Assembly (NCBI RefSeq): GCF_002749615.1
Contig: NZ_CP024201.1
Location: forward strand, 62,001 to 126,000
Origin: Caulobacter mirabilis
Lineage (GTDB): Bacteria > Pseudomonadota > Alphaproteobacteria > Caulobacterales > Caulobacteraceae
DNA length: 64,000 nt
Direction: 5' to 3'
Shown: positions 45,571 through 55,503 of the stretch, piece after piece
Layout: every line of letters begins with the position of its first letter
Position numbering within the stretch: the first letter of the stretch is position 1
Notes under the pieces: model-generated
The model's database searches: none
The model's input: only the letters and a program-made list of their open reading frames with translations
What the model was told of the DNA's origin: nothing
Program-made: the position numbers and the translations under genes

Positions 45571-46565
45571 GCGACTTCAAGTACGCCGGGGTCATCGGCG
45601 GCGGCGCCTGGGGTACGGCCATGGCCCAGGTCTGCGCCCGCGCCGGCCTGGCCGTGACGTTGCAGGCCCGCGAGCCGGAGGTGGTCGAGGCCATCAACGG
45701 CCGCCACGAGAACCCGATCTTCCTGCCCGGCGTCGCGCTGGAAGAGGCGATCGACGCCACGACGGAGCTGTCCGACCTGGCGCCCTGCGACTTCATCCTG
45801 GCCGTGCCGCCGGCGCAGCACATGCGCAAGACGCTGGAGGCGATCCGCCCGCACCTGCGCGACGGCATGCCGGTGATGCTGTGCAGCAAGGGACTGGAGC
45901 AGGGCAGCCTCAGCCTGATGGCCGAGGTGCTGCGGGAGACCATCCCCGACGCGGCGCCCGCCGTGCTGTCCGGCCCCAGCTTCGCCGGGGAGGTCGCGCG
46001 GGGCCTGCCCGCCGCCGTCACGGTCGCGAGCCCGGACGAAGGCCTGGCCCGCGCCCTGGCCGAGGCCATCGCCACTCCGCAGTTCCGGCCCTACCTGGCC
46101 ACCGACATCGTAGGCGCTGAGACCGGCGGCGTTCTGAAGAACGTCCTGGCCATCGCCTGCGGCATCTCCGAGGGCAAGGGCCTGGGCCGCAGCGCCCACG
46201 CCGCCCTGATCACCCGCGGTTTCGCCGAGATGACCCGCGTGGCCGAGGCCCTGGGCGGGGAGGCCGAGACGGTGTCCGGCCTGTGCGGCCTGGGCGACCT
46301 GGTCCTGACCTGCTCCAGTCCGCAGTCGCGCAACATGAGCGTCGGCCTGGCCCTGGGCCAGGGGCAGACGCTGGAGGAGGCCCTGGCCGGCAAGGTCACC
46401 GTGGCCGAGGGGGTCGCTTCCGCGCCGGCCGTCCGCGACCTGACCCGCAAGCTGGGCGTCGATACGCCGATCTGCGAGGCCGTCGCCGCCATCCTGGCCG
46501 GGGAGGTCGCCGTCGACGACGCCATCCGCGGCCTGCTGCACCGTCCCATCCGTTCCGAGCACTAG
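45567..46565 (+). CDS. gpsA: Glycerol-3-phosphate dehydrogenase [NAD(P)+]
   Basis: A 332-residue enzyme. The dinucleotide motif is [46 protein letters not shown] and [13 protein letters not shown] follow. It makes sn-glycerol 3-phosphate for phospholipids. It is translationally coupled to tsaD, and a YciI gene follows after eight bases. Confidence 0.96.
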   Translation: MSDFKYAGVIGGGAWGTAMAQVCARAGLAVTLQAREPEVVEAINGRHENPIFLPGVALEEAIDATTELSDLAPCDFILAVPPAQHMRKTLEAIRPHLRDGMPVMLCSKGLEQGSLSLMAEVLRETIPDAAPAVLSGPSFAGEVARGLPAAVTVASPDEGLARALAEAIATPQFRPYLATDIVGAETGGVLKNVLAIACGISEGKGLGRSAHAALITRGFAEMTRVAEALGGEAETVSGLCGLGDLVLTCSSPQSRNMSVGLALGQGQTLEEALAGKVTVAEGVASAPAVRDLTRKLGVDTPICEAVAAILAGEVAVDDAIRGLLHRPIRSEH

Positions 46566-46573
46566 GAGCCGCC

Positions 46574-46864
46574 ATGCCTCTCTTCGTCATCCAGTGGAAG
46601 GACAAGCCCGAGGAAGGCGCCGCCATCCGCGCCGCCACCCGCCAGGCGCACCTGGACTGGATGGCCGGCAAGCCCGGCGTGGTGAAGCTGGGCGGTCCGT
46701 TCCTCTCCGAGGAAGGCGCGATGGCCGGCTCGCTGCTGATCGTCGAGGTCGAGTCGCTGGAGGCGGCCAAGGCGCTGCACGCCGAAGACCCCTACACGAA
46801 GGCCGGCCTGTTCGAGCAGTCGACGGTCGATCCCTGGCGGGTCACGGTCGGGGGCCTGGCCTGA
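46574..46864 (+). CDS. YciI-family protein
   Basis: A 96-residue ferredoxin-like-fold protein with PLFVIQWKDKP, RQAHLDWM, GGPFLSEEGAMAGSLLIVE and the ending DPYTKAGLFE. The conserved His of RQAHLDW and the Asp of DPY form the putative active site of YciI proteins, whose reaction is unknown. It belongs to the tsaD-gpsA transcript by spacing. Confidence 0.9.
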   Translation: MPLFVIQWKDKPEEGAAIRAATRQAHLDWMAGKPGVVKLGGPFLSEEGAMAGSLLIVEVESLEAAKALHAEDPYTKAGLFEQSTVDPWRVTVGGLA

Positions 46865-46884
46865 ATCGCGACTTGAACCCCGCC

Positions 46885-47223
46885 ATGCCGGCGGCGGGAA
46901 CCATCCTCTGCCGCCTGGAAGAGATTTCCGATCCCGGTTCGAAGGACTTCCGGTTCCGCGCTGAGGATCGACTGTTCGCGGGTTTCGTGGTGCGCCAGGC
47001 AGGCGAGGTGCGCGGCTATGTCGACAGCTGTCCGCACGCCGGCTGGCCGCTGGCCGGGCCGAGCGGCCGCCACCTGACCCGCGAGGGCGACCTGATCCTG
47101 TGCGCCGGGCACGGGGCCCTGTTCCGGATCGAGGACGGCGTCTGCCTGTCCGGTCCCTGCGCGGGGCGGAGGCTGACGCCCTGGCCGGTCGCGGTGCGCG
47201 CCGGCCAGGTGGTCGCGGCCTGA
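46885..47223 (+). CDS. Rieske [2Fe-2S] domain protein
   Basis: A 112-residue single-domain protein. The cluster ligands are visible as CPHAGWPL and CAGHGALF (C-x-H ... C-x2-H). It has no membrane segment, so it is a soluble Rieske ferredoxin-like electron carrier rather than a bc1 subunit. The partner oxygenase or reductase is not adjacent. The ATG at 46885 is 20 bases after the yciI stop. It ends one base before the convergent M16 protease gene. Confidence 0.88.
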   Translation: MPAAGTILCRLEEISDPGSKDFRFRAEDRLFAGFVVRQAGEVRGYVDSCPHAGWPLAGPSGRHLTREGDLILCAGHGALFRIEDGVCLSGPCAGRRLTPWPVAVRAGQVVAA

Positions 47224-47224
47224 C

Positions 47225-50059
47225 CTATTTCAGGGTCGGGCTGTCGAGCTTCAGGTCGTCGATCTTGATGGTCTCGGCGTTGGGCAGCGCTTCCGCCGCC
47301 TTGGCGCCGAACAGCTTGGCGTCGCCGACCACGATCGTGCTGGCCTTGCTCGGATCGAAGATGTCGGCCGAGAAGGCCGTGATGTCCTGCGCCGTGACGG
47401 CCTCGACCTTGCCGGTGTAGGCCTGCAGTTCGCCCAGGTCGATCCGGTAGGTCGCCAGGCCGCCGAGGATGCCGGCTAGACCGTCGGCGGTGCCGATGTC
47501 GCGGCCGAAGTCGCCGATCAGCACCGATTTGCGGGCGGCCAGCTCGGCGGATGTCGCCGGACGGGTCGCCATGCCCTTCATCTCCTCGCGGATCAGGGTC
47601 GCCACCTCGGGCACGGACTCGTTCTTGGTCTGGGTCGTGGCGGTGAAGCCGCCGACCACCCGCCGCGGGGTCAGGCCGGCGCCGGCGCCATAGGCCAGGC
47701 CGCGCTTGATCCGGATCTCCTGGTTCAGACGCGAGGAGAAGCCGATGCCCAGCGTCGTGGTTGCGACCATGCCGGCGTAGTAGCGCGAGTCGTCCCGCTT
47801 GATCCCTCTGCGGGTGACGATCACCGCCGCCTGGCCGGCGGAGGGGATGTCGACGACCACGTTGCGCGGCGCGGCGATCGCGTCGGCCTTGGGGGCGGCG
47901 GGCAGCGGCGTCGCGGGCTTGGCCCAGCCGCCGAAGGCCTCGCGGGCGAGGGCGAAGCCCTGGTCCGGCGAGATGTCGCCGGTGATCACCAGCACGGCGT
48001 TGTCCGGACGCCACCAGGCCTTGTGGACCGCGGCCAGGTCGTCGCGGGTCAGTTTGGGCAGGGACTCCGGGGTGCCGTTGGCGGGGCGGCCGTAGGGCGT
48101 GCCGGCGTAGAGCACCGGCGCGCTGACCAGGCCGGCCACGGCGCCCGGCCGCTTCATCGCCACCTTCAGCCCGTCCAGGCTCTGGTCGCGGACGCGGTCG
48201 ATCTCCTCCTGGGCGAAGGCCGGGTGCAGGGCGACGTCGGCCATGATGGCCAGGGAGGCCTTCAGGTTCTGCGGCATGACGTTCAACGTCACCGACGAGG
48301 CCTCCACGCCCGAGCCGGCCGACAGATTGGCGCCCAGGGCCTCGGTCTGGCTGGCGATCTGGGTGGCGCTGCGGGTCGCGGTGCCCTCGGTCAGCAGCTC
48401 GGCCATCATCGAGGCCGCGCCGGCCTTGCCGTCCGGATCGGTGGCGGCGCCGGCCAGGACGTTCAGCTGGGCGCTGACCAGCGGCAGCTGGCTGCTGCGG
48501 GCCACGATCACGCGCAGGCCGTTGGGCAGGGTCGTTTCCGACGGCTTCGGCAGGACCGGAGTGACCGGCGCGCCGAGGGCCGGCGGTTTGGCGCGGCGGT
48601 CCTCGGGATCCAGGGTCCAGACCTTGCCGGCGAACTTGGTCGAGGCCACGACCGGCGGCGGCGCTTCGGCCGCGGCCGGCGCGTCGGCGGTCTTCCTGGA
48701 TTCGTCGAGGTAGCGGATGACCACCATCCGGTCCTCGCCCAGGTAGGTCCTGGCGACGCGCTGGACGTCGGCGGCGGTTACAGCCTCCAGGTCGGCGACG
48801 ACGGTGTTGGCCTTGGCCACGTCGCCCTCCAGCACATAGGCTTGGCCCAGGGCCATGGCGCGGCCGTCGATGGTCTCGCGCTCGCGCACCGCGCCGGCGA
48901 CCATCTCGGTCTTGGCCTCGGCCAGCTCTGCCGCGGTCGGCGGAGCGTCGCGCAGGCGGGCGACCTGGGTCAGCAGCGCCTTCTGGCCCTCCTCCACCGT
49001 CTTCCCGTCGGCCATGATGGCGCCGACCATGAACAGGCCGGGCTGGGCGTTTCCGTCGTTGTTGGAGAAGGCCTGGGCGGCGATCTGCTGCTCGTAGACC
49101 AGGCTGTTGTACAGGCGCGAGGACTTGCCGCCGGACAGGATGGCGTCCAGCACCGACAGGGCGGCGGTGTCCTTGCTGGCCGCTTCCGGCGCCTGCCAGG
49201 TGATCGCCAGCGCCGGCAGCGGCACGTTCGGGGCGTAGGCGGTCACGGTCTTGGAGCCTGCGCGCGCGGGCTCCTTCACCGTCACGCGGGGCAGGGGCTT
49301 CGACGGGGTCTTCAGCGGGGCGAAGTACTTGTCGACCCAGCCGTTGAACTGGGCCTCGTCGAAGTTGCCGACCACGATCAGCGCGGCGTTGTCCGGCCGG
49401 TAGTAGGTCTCATGGAAAGCCAAGACGTCGTCGACGGTGGCGGCGTCCAGCTCGGCGATCGAGCCGATGCCCGGACGCTTGTAGGGATGGGTGGTGTAGG
49501 AGGCCTTCGGGATCTCCAGGCGGAAGAAGCGGCCGTAAGGATCGGCGAGCACGCGCTGGCGGAGCTCCTCCTTCACCACGTCGCGTTCGGACTTGAAGCT
49601 GGCCTCGTCGACGACCAGCGACCCCAGGCGGCTGGCCTCGGCCCACAGCATCCGCTCGAGGTGGTTCGAGGGAATGACCTCGTAGTAGGCGGTCATGTCG
49701 TCGGCGGTGAAGGCGTTGTTGAAACCGCCCACGTCCTCGGTCATGCGGTCGATGCTCTCCGACGGCAGGTCCTTGGTCGCCTTGAACATCAGGTGTTCGA
49801 ACATGTGGGCGAAGCCGCTGCGGCCGTTCGGATCGTCCTTCGAGCCGACGCTGTACCAGACCTGCACCGTCACGTTCGGCGTGGTCCGGTCGACGGCGTA
49901 GAACACCTTCATGCCGTTGGGCAGGGTGCGGCTCTTGTAGGGGATCGCCGGCACCGAGACGGCGGCGGGCGCGGCCGCCTTTGCCAAGGCGGCGGCGGGG
50001 ACGAGGGCGGTGGTCGACAGCGCGAGGGCGACGAACAGCGCCTTGGCCGGACGGGTCAT
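47225..50059 (-). CDS. M16-family zinc peptidase (two-lobed)
   Basis: A 944-residue exported protein: signal peptide (ALFVALALSTTALVPAAALA), then two pitrilysin-like halves. The first has the zinc motif HMFEH and a downstream Glu region (VDEASFKSERDVVKEELRQR). The second half (from about residue 510) has the fold but no HxxEH, as in bipartite M16 enzymes where one lobe is structural. It is probably periplasmic and degrades peptides. About 85 bases separate it from the SRPBCC gene on the same strand. Confidence 0.94.
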   Translation of the reverse strand: MTRPAKALFVALALSTTALVPAAALAKAAAPAAVSVPAIPYKSRTLPNGMKVFYAVDRTTPNVTVQVWYSVGSKDDPNGRSGFAHMFEHLMFKATKDLPSESIDRMTEDVGGFNNAFTADDMTAYYEVIPSNHLERMLWAEASRLGSLVVDEASFKSERDVVKEELRQRVLADPYGRFFRLEIPKASYTTHPYKRPGIGSIAELDAATVDDVLAFHETYYRPDNAALIVVGNFDEAQFNGWVDKYFAPLKTPSKPLPRVTVKEPARAGSKTVTAYAPNVPLPALAITWQAPEAASKDTAALSVLDAILSGGKSSRLYNSLVYEQQIAAQAFSNNDGNAQPGLFMVGAIMADGKTVEEGQKALLTQVARLRDAPPTAAELAEAKTEMVAGAVRERETIDGRAMALGQAYVLEGDVAKANTVVADLEAVTAADVQRVARTYLGEDRMVVIRYLDESRKTADAPAAAEAPPPVVASTKFAGKVWTLDPEDRRAKPPALGAPVTPVLPKPSETTLPNGLRVIVARSSQLPLVSAQLNVLAGAATDPDGKAGAASMMAELLTEGTATRSATQIASQTEALGANLSAGSGVEASSVTLNVMPQNLKASLAIMADVALHPAFAQEEIDRVRDQSLDGLKVAMKRPGAVAGLVSAPVLYAGTPYGRPANGTPESLPKLTRDDLAAVHKAWWRPDNAVLVITGDISPDQGFALAREAFGGWAKPATPLPAAPKADAIAAPRNVVVDIPSAGQAAVIVTRRGIKRDDSRYYAGMVATTTLGIGFSSRLNQEIRIKRGLAYGAGAGLTPRRVVGGFTATTQTKNESVPEVATLIREEMKGMATRPATSAELAARKSVLIGDFGRDIGTADGLAGILGGLATYRIDLGELQAYTGKVEAVTAQDITAFSADIFDPSKASTIVVGDAKLFGAKAAEALPNAETIKIDDLKLDSPTLK

Positions 50060-50144
50060 GAACAGCTCCCGGATGGTATGTGGCCGGACCCTAGCACCGC
50101 CGATCGCGGCGGAAAGATTACGGTCCTGTCATGTCGTCGGCGGA

Positions 50145-50681
50145 TCAGCGCGCGCGGGCCTCGGCCTCCTGCTTGAGGCCCTTCAGCGCCCGGGCCAGGT
50201 CGCGGCGCATCGCGGCGCGGCCGATCGCGGCCGGCAGGTCGAACGGCGAGGTGGCGCGATTGTCGTAGGCGACGCGCGTCCCGCCGTCCTCGGTCGCCTG
50301 TAGCCGCCACTCGCCGCGGCAGTCGATGTCGCCGTCTACGCACTGGAAGCGGATGCGGCCGGCCGGGTCGTAGTCCGAGCGGAACACCGTGCGGAAGCTG
50401 GGCGTCAGTACGCCCCAGCGGACGGTCATCTCACGCACGTCCCAACGCCCTTCGGGATCGGTCTGAACGACGCGGCAACTGCGGACGCTGGGCGACATCC
50501 GGCCGGCGCGGGCGCAGTCGCGCAGGGTGTCCCAGACGGCCTTCTGCGGGGCGGCGATCTGGACCGAGCCATGCATCACCCCCGAGGCGCCGCTGGGGTC
50601 GGGCCGCACCTCGGCGACGACCCCGCCCGGGAGGGCGGCGGTCGCGGTCAGGGCGGCGATCGCGCTCAACAAACCAGCCAC
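50145..50681 (-). CDS. Exported SRPBCC-fold protein
   Basis: A 178-residue protein starting at GTG, with a hydrophobic export segment (LLSAIAALTATAALPGGVVA) and a START/polyketide-cyclase-like domain (GSVQIAAPQKAVWDTLRDC, RVVQTDPEGRWDVREM, TRVAYDNRATSPFDLPA). Such domains bind hydrophobic ligands. No ligand or partner is evident. The distance to acs (42 bases) allows co-transcription. Confidence 0.8.
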   Translation of the reverse strand: MAGLLSAIAALTATAALPGGVVAEVRPDPSGASGVMHGSVQIAAPQKAVWDTLRDCARAGRMSPSVRSCRVVQTDPEGRWDVREMTVRWGVLTPSFRTVFRSDYDPAGRIRFQCVDGDIDCRGEWRLQATEDGGTRVAYDNRATSPFDLPAAIGRAAMRRDLARALKGLKQEAEARAR

Positions 50682-50723
50682 GGCCCGACAGTAGGTCGGG
50701 GCCGCGGCTGTAGACTAGTCCGG

Positions 50724-52664
<1,941 letters not shown>

Positions 52665-52756
52665 GCCTCACTCCCTTGATTTCGTTGGCGGGGAGTTATG
52701 CGGACCCCGACGCGGCTGGCAACGGGGTTGTGGAGGGGACATGTTCCTTGCGCGCC

Positions 52757-52849
52757 GTCATCCCGGCCGAAGCGAAGCGCAGAGCCGGGACCCAGGGCGA
52801 CGGGCGTGCAGTCTGGGTCCCGGATCGGCCTGCGGCCGTCCGGGATGAC
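52757..52849. repeat. Intergenic palindromic repeat, family B (copy 2)
   Basis: GTCATCCCGGCCGAAGCG... at the left and ...CGTCCGGGATGAC at the right make a long palindrome, with inner GCCGGGACCCAG and CTGGGTCCCGG. It is the inverted counterpart of 27911-28002. It lies between the peroxiredoxin stop and acs start. Confidence 0.8.
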
Positions 52850-52858
52850 ACGGAAGGA

Positions 52859-53521
52859 TCAGGACCCCGGCTGTTTCGTCGTCCGCAGGTAGGGCTTGTG
52901 GGTGGTCCAGCCGTTCGGGAACAGGCCCTTGGCGTCCTCGTCGCTGACGGCGGGGACGATGATCACGTCCTCGCCGCGCTTCCAGTCGGCCGGGGTGGCG
53001 ACCTTGTGGGCGGCGGTCAGCTGCATGGAGTCGATGACCCGCAGGATCTCGTCGAAGTTCCGGCCGGTGGTCATCGGATAGACCAGGATCAGCTTGATGG
53101 CCTTGTCCGGTCCGATGATGAAGACGTTGCGGACCGTGGCGTTGTTGGCCGCGGTGCGGCCTTCCGAGGTCTCGCCGGCGTCGTGCGGCAGCATGCCGTA
53201 GAGCTTGGACACCGCCAGGTCGGTGTCGCCGATCATCGGGAAGTTCACCCGCGCGCCTTGCGTCTCCTCGATGTCGTCGGCCCAGCGGCCGTGGTTCTCG
53301 ACCGGGTCGACCGACAGGCCGATGACCTTCACGCCGCGCTTGTCGAACTCGGGCTTCAGCCGGGCGACGGTCCCCAGCTCGGTGGTGCAGACCGGGGTGA
53401 AGTCCTTGGGGTGCGAGAACAGCACCACCCAGACCCCGTCCGCCCAGTCGTGGAAGCGGATCGGCCCTTCGGTGGTCAAGGCTTCGAAATCGGGAGCGAT
53501 CTGGTTCAGCTGCAGCGTCAT
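52859..53521 (-). CDS. 1-Cys peroxiredoxin (Prx6 type)
   Basis: A 220-residue thioredoxin-fold peroxidase. The peroxidatic cysteine is C45 in FTPVCTTE. I see no second cysteine, and the extended C-terminal domain (PADWKRGEDVIIVP, FPNGW) is that of the Prx6/1-Cys group. It reduces peroxides using an external thiol donor. The gene has its own upstream region; the creatininase-family gene is divergent. Confidence 0.94.
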   Translation of the reverse strand: MTLQLNQIAPDFEALTTEGPIRFHDWADGVWVVLFSHPKDFTPVCTTELGTVARLKPEFDKRGVKVIGLSVDPVENHGRWADDIEETQGARVNFPMIGDTDLAVSKLYGMLPHDAGETSEGRTAANNATVRNVFIIGPDKAIKLILVYPMTTGRNFDEILRVIDSMQLTAAHKVATPADWKRGEDVIIVPAVSDEDAKGLFPNGWTTHKPYLRTTKQPGS

Positions 53522-53599
53522 GGGCTTTCTCCTCTCGCGCGCTTGGAGTTTCGGTAGTACGCCCGCCGCTCGTCCCCCCGCATCCGAGGATTTTTCGAC

Positions 53600-54349
53600 A
53601 TGCTGTTAGCGAAATCGACCTGGCCGGAAATCGAGGCCTATCTGCAGCGGTCGAAGACGGTGGTCGTTCCGATCGGCAGTAACGAGCAGCATGGCCCGAC
53701 CGGCCTGCTCGGCACCGACTGGATGTGCCCCGAGATCATCGCCCACGAGGCCCAGAAGCAGCACGACGACCTGCTGGTCGCCCCGACCTTCAACATCGGC
53801 ATGGCCCAGCACCATCTGGAGTTCGCGGGAACCATCTTCCTGCGCCCGACCACCTTCATCGCCGCGATCGGCGACTGGTGCCGATCGCTGGGCGCCCACG
53901 GCTTCGAGCGGATCTACTTCCTGAACGGCCATGGCGGGAACGTCGCCACCATCGAGGCGGCCTTCAGCGAGCTCTACGCCGAGGCCAGCTTCGCCGGCCG
54001 CCGTCGCGGCTTCGCCTGCAAGCTGAAGAACTGGTGGGACCTGGCCGGCGTCGACGCCCTGGCCCGGCAGCAGTTCCCGGTCGGCCACGGCAGCCACGCC
54101 ACCCCGTCCGAGATCGCCGTGACCCAATGGGCCTATCCGGACGCCATCAAGACCGCGAACTACGCCCCCCAGATCGCCCCGACCGGGCCGGTCCGCGAGG
54201 CGCTGGACTTCCGCGCCCGCTACGCCGACGGCCGCATGGGCTCCGATCCGGGCCTGGCCACGCCCGAGAAGGGCGGCGAACTGGTCGCCCTGGCGGTGCA
54301 GGGCCTGGTCGCCGACGTCGCCGCCTTCGCGGCCGAGCCGACGCCCTAG
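53600..54349 (+). CDS. Creatininase-family amidohydrolase
   Basis: A 249-residue protein with the family's metal-binding set: GSNEQHGPTGLLGTDW (Glu, His, Asp), NGHGGN and a late GHGSHATPSEIA. Members hydrolyse creatinine or cyclic amides, for example in riboflavin/F420 or mycofactocin pathways, so the substrate stays open. The stop overlaps the end of the convergent AraC-type gene by four bases. Confidence 0.9.
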   Translation: MLLAKSTWPEIEAYLQRSKTVVVPIGSNEQHGPTGLLGTDWMCPEIIAHEAQKQHDDLLVAPTFNIGMAQHHLEFAGTIFLRPTTFIAAIGDWCRSLGAHGFERIYFLNGHGGNVATIEAAFSELYAEASFAGRRRGFACKLKNWWDLAGVDALARQQFPVGHGSHATPSEIAVTQWAYPDAIKTANYAPQIAPTGPVREALDFRARYADGRMGSDPGLATPEKGGELVALAVQGLVADVAAFAAEPTP

Positions 54350-55383
54350 CCGGCGGTCCGGCGGTACTCCGCCGGGGTCGCGCCGAACCAGGCGCGGCAG
54401 GCGCGGCGCAGGCTGCGGGCGTCCGAGAAGCCCAGCTCCTGCGCCACATCCTCCAGCGACCGCTCGGTGACCAGCAGGCTGGCGGCGGCTCGGCGACGCG
54501 CGTCGGAGGCCAGATTGCGGAACGTCGTCCCGACCTCGGCCAGCCGGCGGCGCAGGGTGGCCGTGCTCATGCCCAGGCGACGGGCGGCAGACGGCTCGTC
54601 CCAGGACGCCGGCCCGAGGACGGCGCGTACCTGGTTGACGATGTCGGGCGCCGCCGGGCCGGCCGCGAGGCCTTCGGCCGCCTCCTCCATCAGGGTGTTG
54701 AACTCGCTCAGCTCGGCCGCCGCCCAGTGCTGGTACTTTACAGGCTGCAGCGGCAGGTCCGCATCGGCGGCGTCGTAGGTCACCGTGACGCCCTCGCCGC
54801 GACGGACGGCGGTGCGCGACAGGATCGGCCGCAGCAGGGTCGGCCCAACGGGCGGCGCCGCGGGCGGCACCCTCAGGCGCACCGGCTTCAGCCGTTTGCC
54901 GGTCAGCCAGCGGAAGCCGCAGTGGGCGGTCAGGGCGAAGATCTCCGAGGCCAGGTCGTGTCGCGCCCTGCGCGGCCCAGGGTAGTCGAAGGACAGGGCC
55001 AGGCCCCGCCGCGAACGGACCAGGTCGAAGCGCATGTCCGGACGCAGCAGCGGAGCCGCCATGGCGAAACGCTGTAGCGCTTCGCCGAAGGTGTCGCCCT
55101 GCGACGCGGCGGCGATCAGCAGGCCGAACGTCCCGCGCGCCACCGGCCGCGGCGCCATGGCGAAGGCCTCGTCGCTGGTGCGTCGCATATGTTCGAGACA
55201 GAGGTTCAGGAACACCACCGAGGGCAGCATCTCGCCGCCGGACGCCGCCGGTTCGACCGTGGCGATCAGGTCGGCGGCCGCCTGGGAGCCCGCCAGGATG
55301 TCCAGATAGCGCCGCGGCACGCGAAACCGTTCGGCGATCCAGCCGCCGGGGCTCGGTCCATCCTTGACGTCGGCCGCCTCCAT
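54346..55383 (-). CDS. AraC-family transcriptional regulator
   Basis: A 345-residue regulator. The N-terminal half fits the arabinose-operon-like 'Arabinose_bd' (OruR/ArgR-type) domain, and the C-terminal 100 residues hold two helix-turn-helix motifs (SAARRLGMSTATLRRRLAEVG and SLEDVAQELGFSDARSLRRACRAWFG). ATG 55383 (MEAADV) is preferred over a longer frame that enters the terminator region. Its target is not clear; candidates are the convergent creatininase-like gene and the TonB-receptor gene upstream. Confidence 0.9.
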   Translation of the reverse strand: MEAADVKDGPSPGGWIAERFRVPRRYLDILAGSQAAADLIATVEPAASGGEMLPSVVFLNLCLEHMRRTSDEAFAMAPRPVARGTFGLLIAAASQGDTFGEALQRFAMAAPLLRPDMRFDLVRSRRGLALSFDYPGPRRARHDLASEIFALTAHCGFRWLTGKRLKPVRLRVPPAAPPVGPTLLRPILSRTAVRRGEGVTVTYDAADADLPLQPVKYQHWAAAELSEFNTLMEEAAEGLAAGPAAPDIVNQVRAVLGPASWDEPSAARRLGMSTATLRRRLAEVGTTFRNLASDARRRAAASLLVTERSLEDVAQELGFSDARSLRRACRAWFGATPAEYRRTAG

Positions 55384-55420
55384 GGCGCCACCTAAACCGG
55401 GTGACGCTAGGGGCAGCAAG

Positions 55421-55456
55421 AAAAAGGGCGCGTCCAGCGCCCATGCGGACGCGCCC
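55421..55456 (-). terminator. Rho-independent terminator of the TonB-receptor gene
   Basis: On the minus strand a 10-bp GC stem (GGGCGCGTCC with GGACGCGCCC, 55426-55456) is followed by TTTTT (55425-55421), 48 bases after the receptor stop. A second perfect 9-bp hairpin (55467-55491) lies just before it. Confidence 0.75.
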
Positions 55457-55503
55457 GAAGCCGATCGGCCGCCGCGGGAGGAGCGGCGGCCTGAGGCTGA
55501 GGA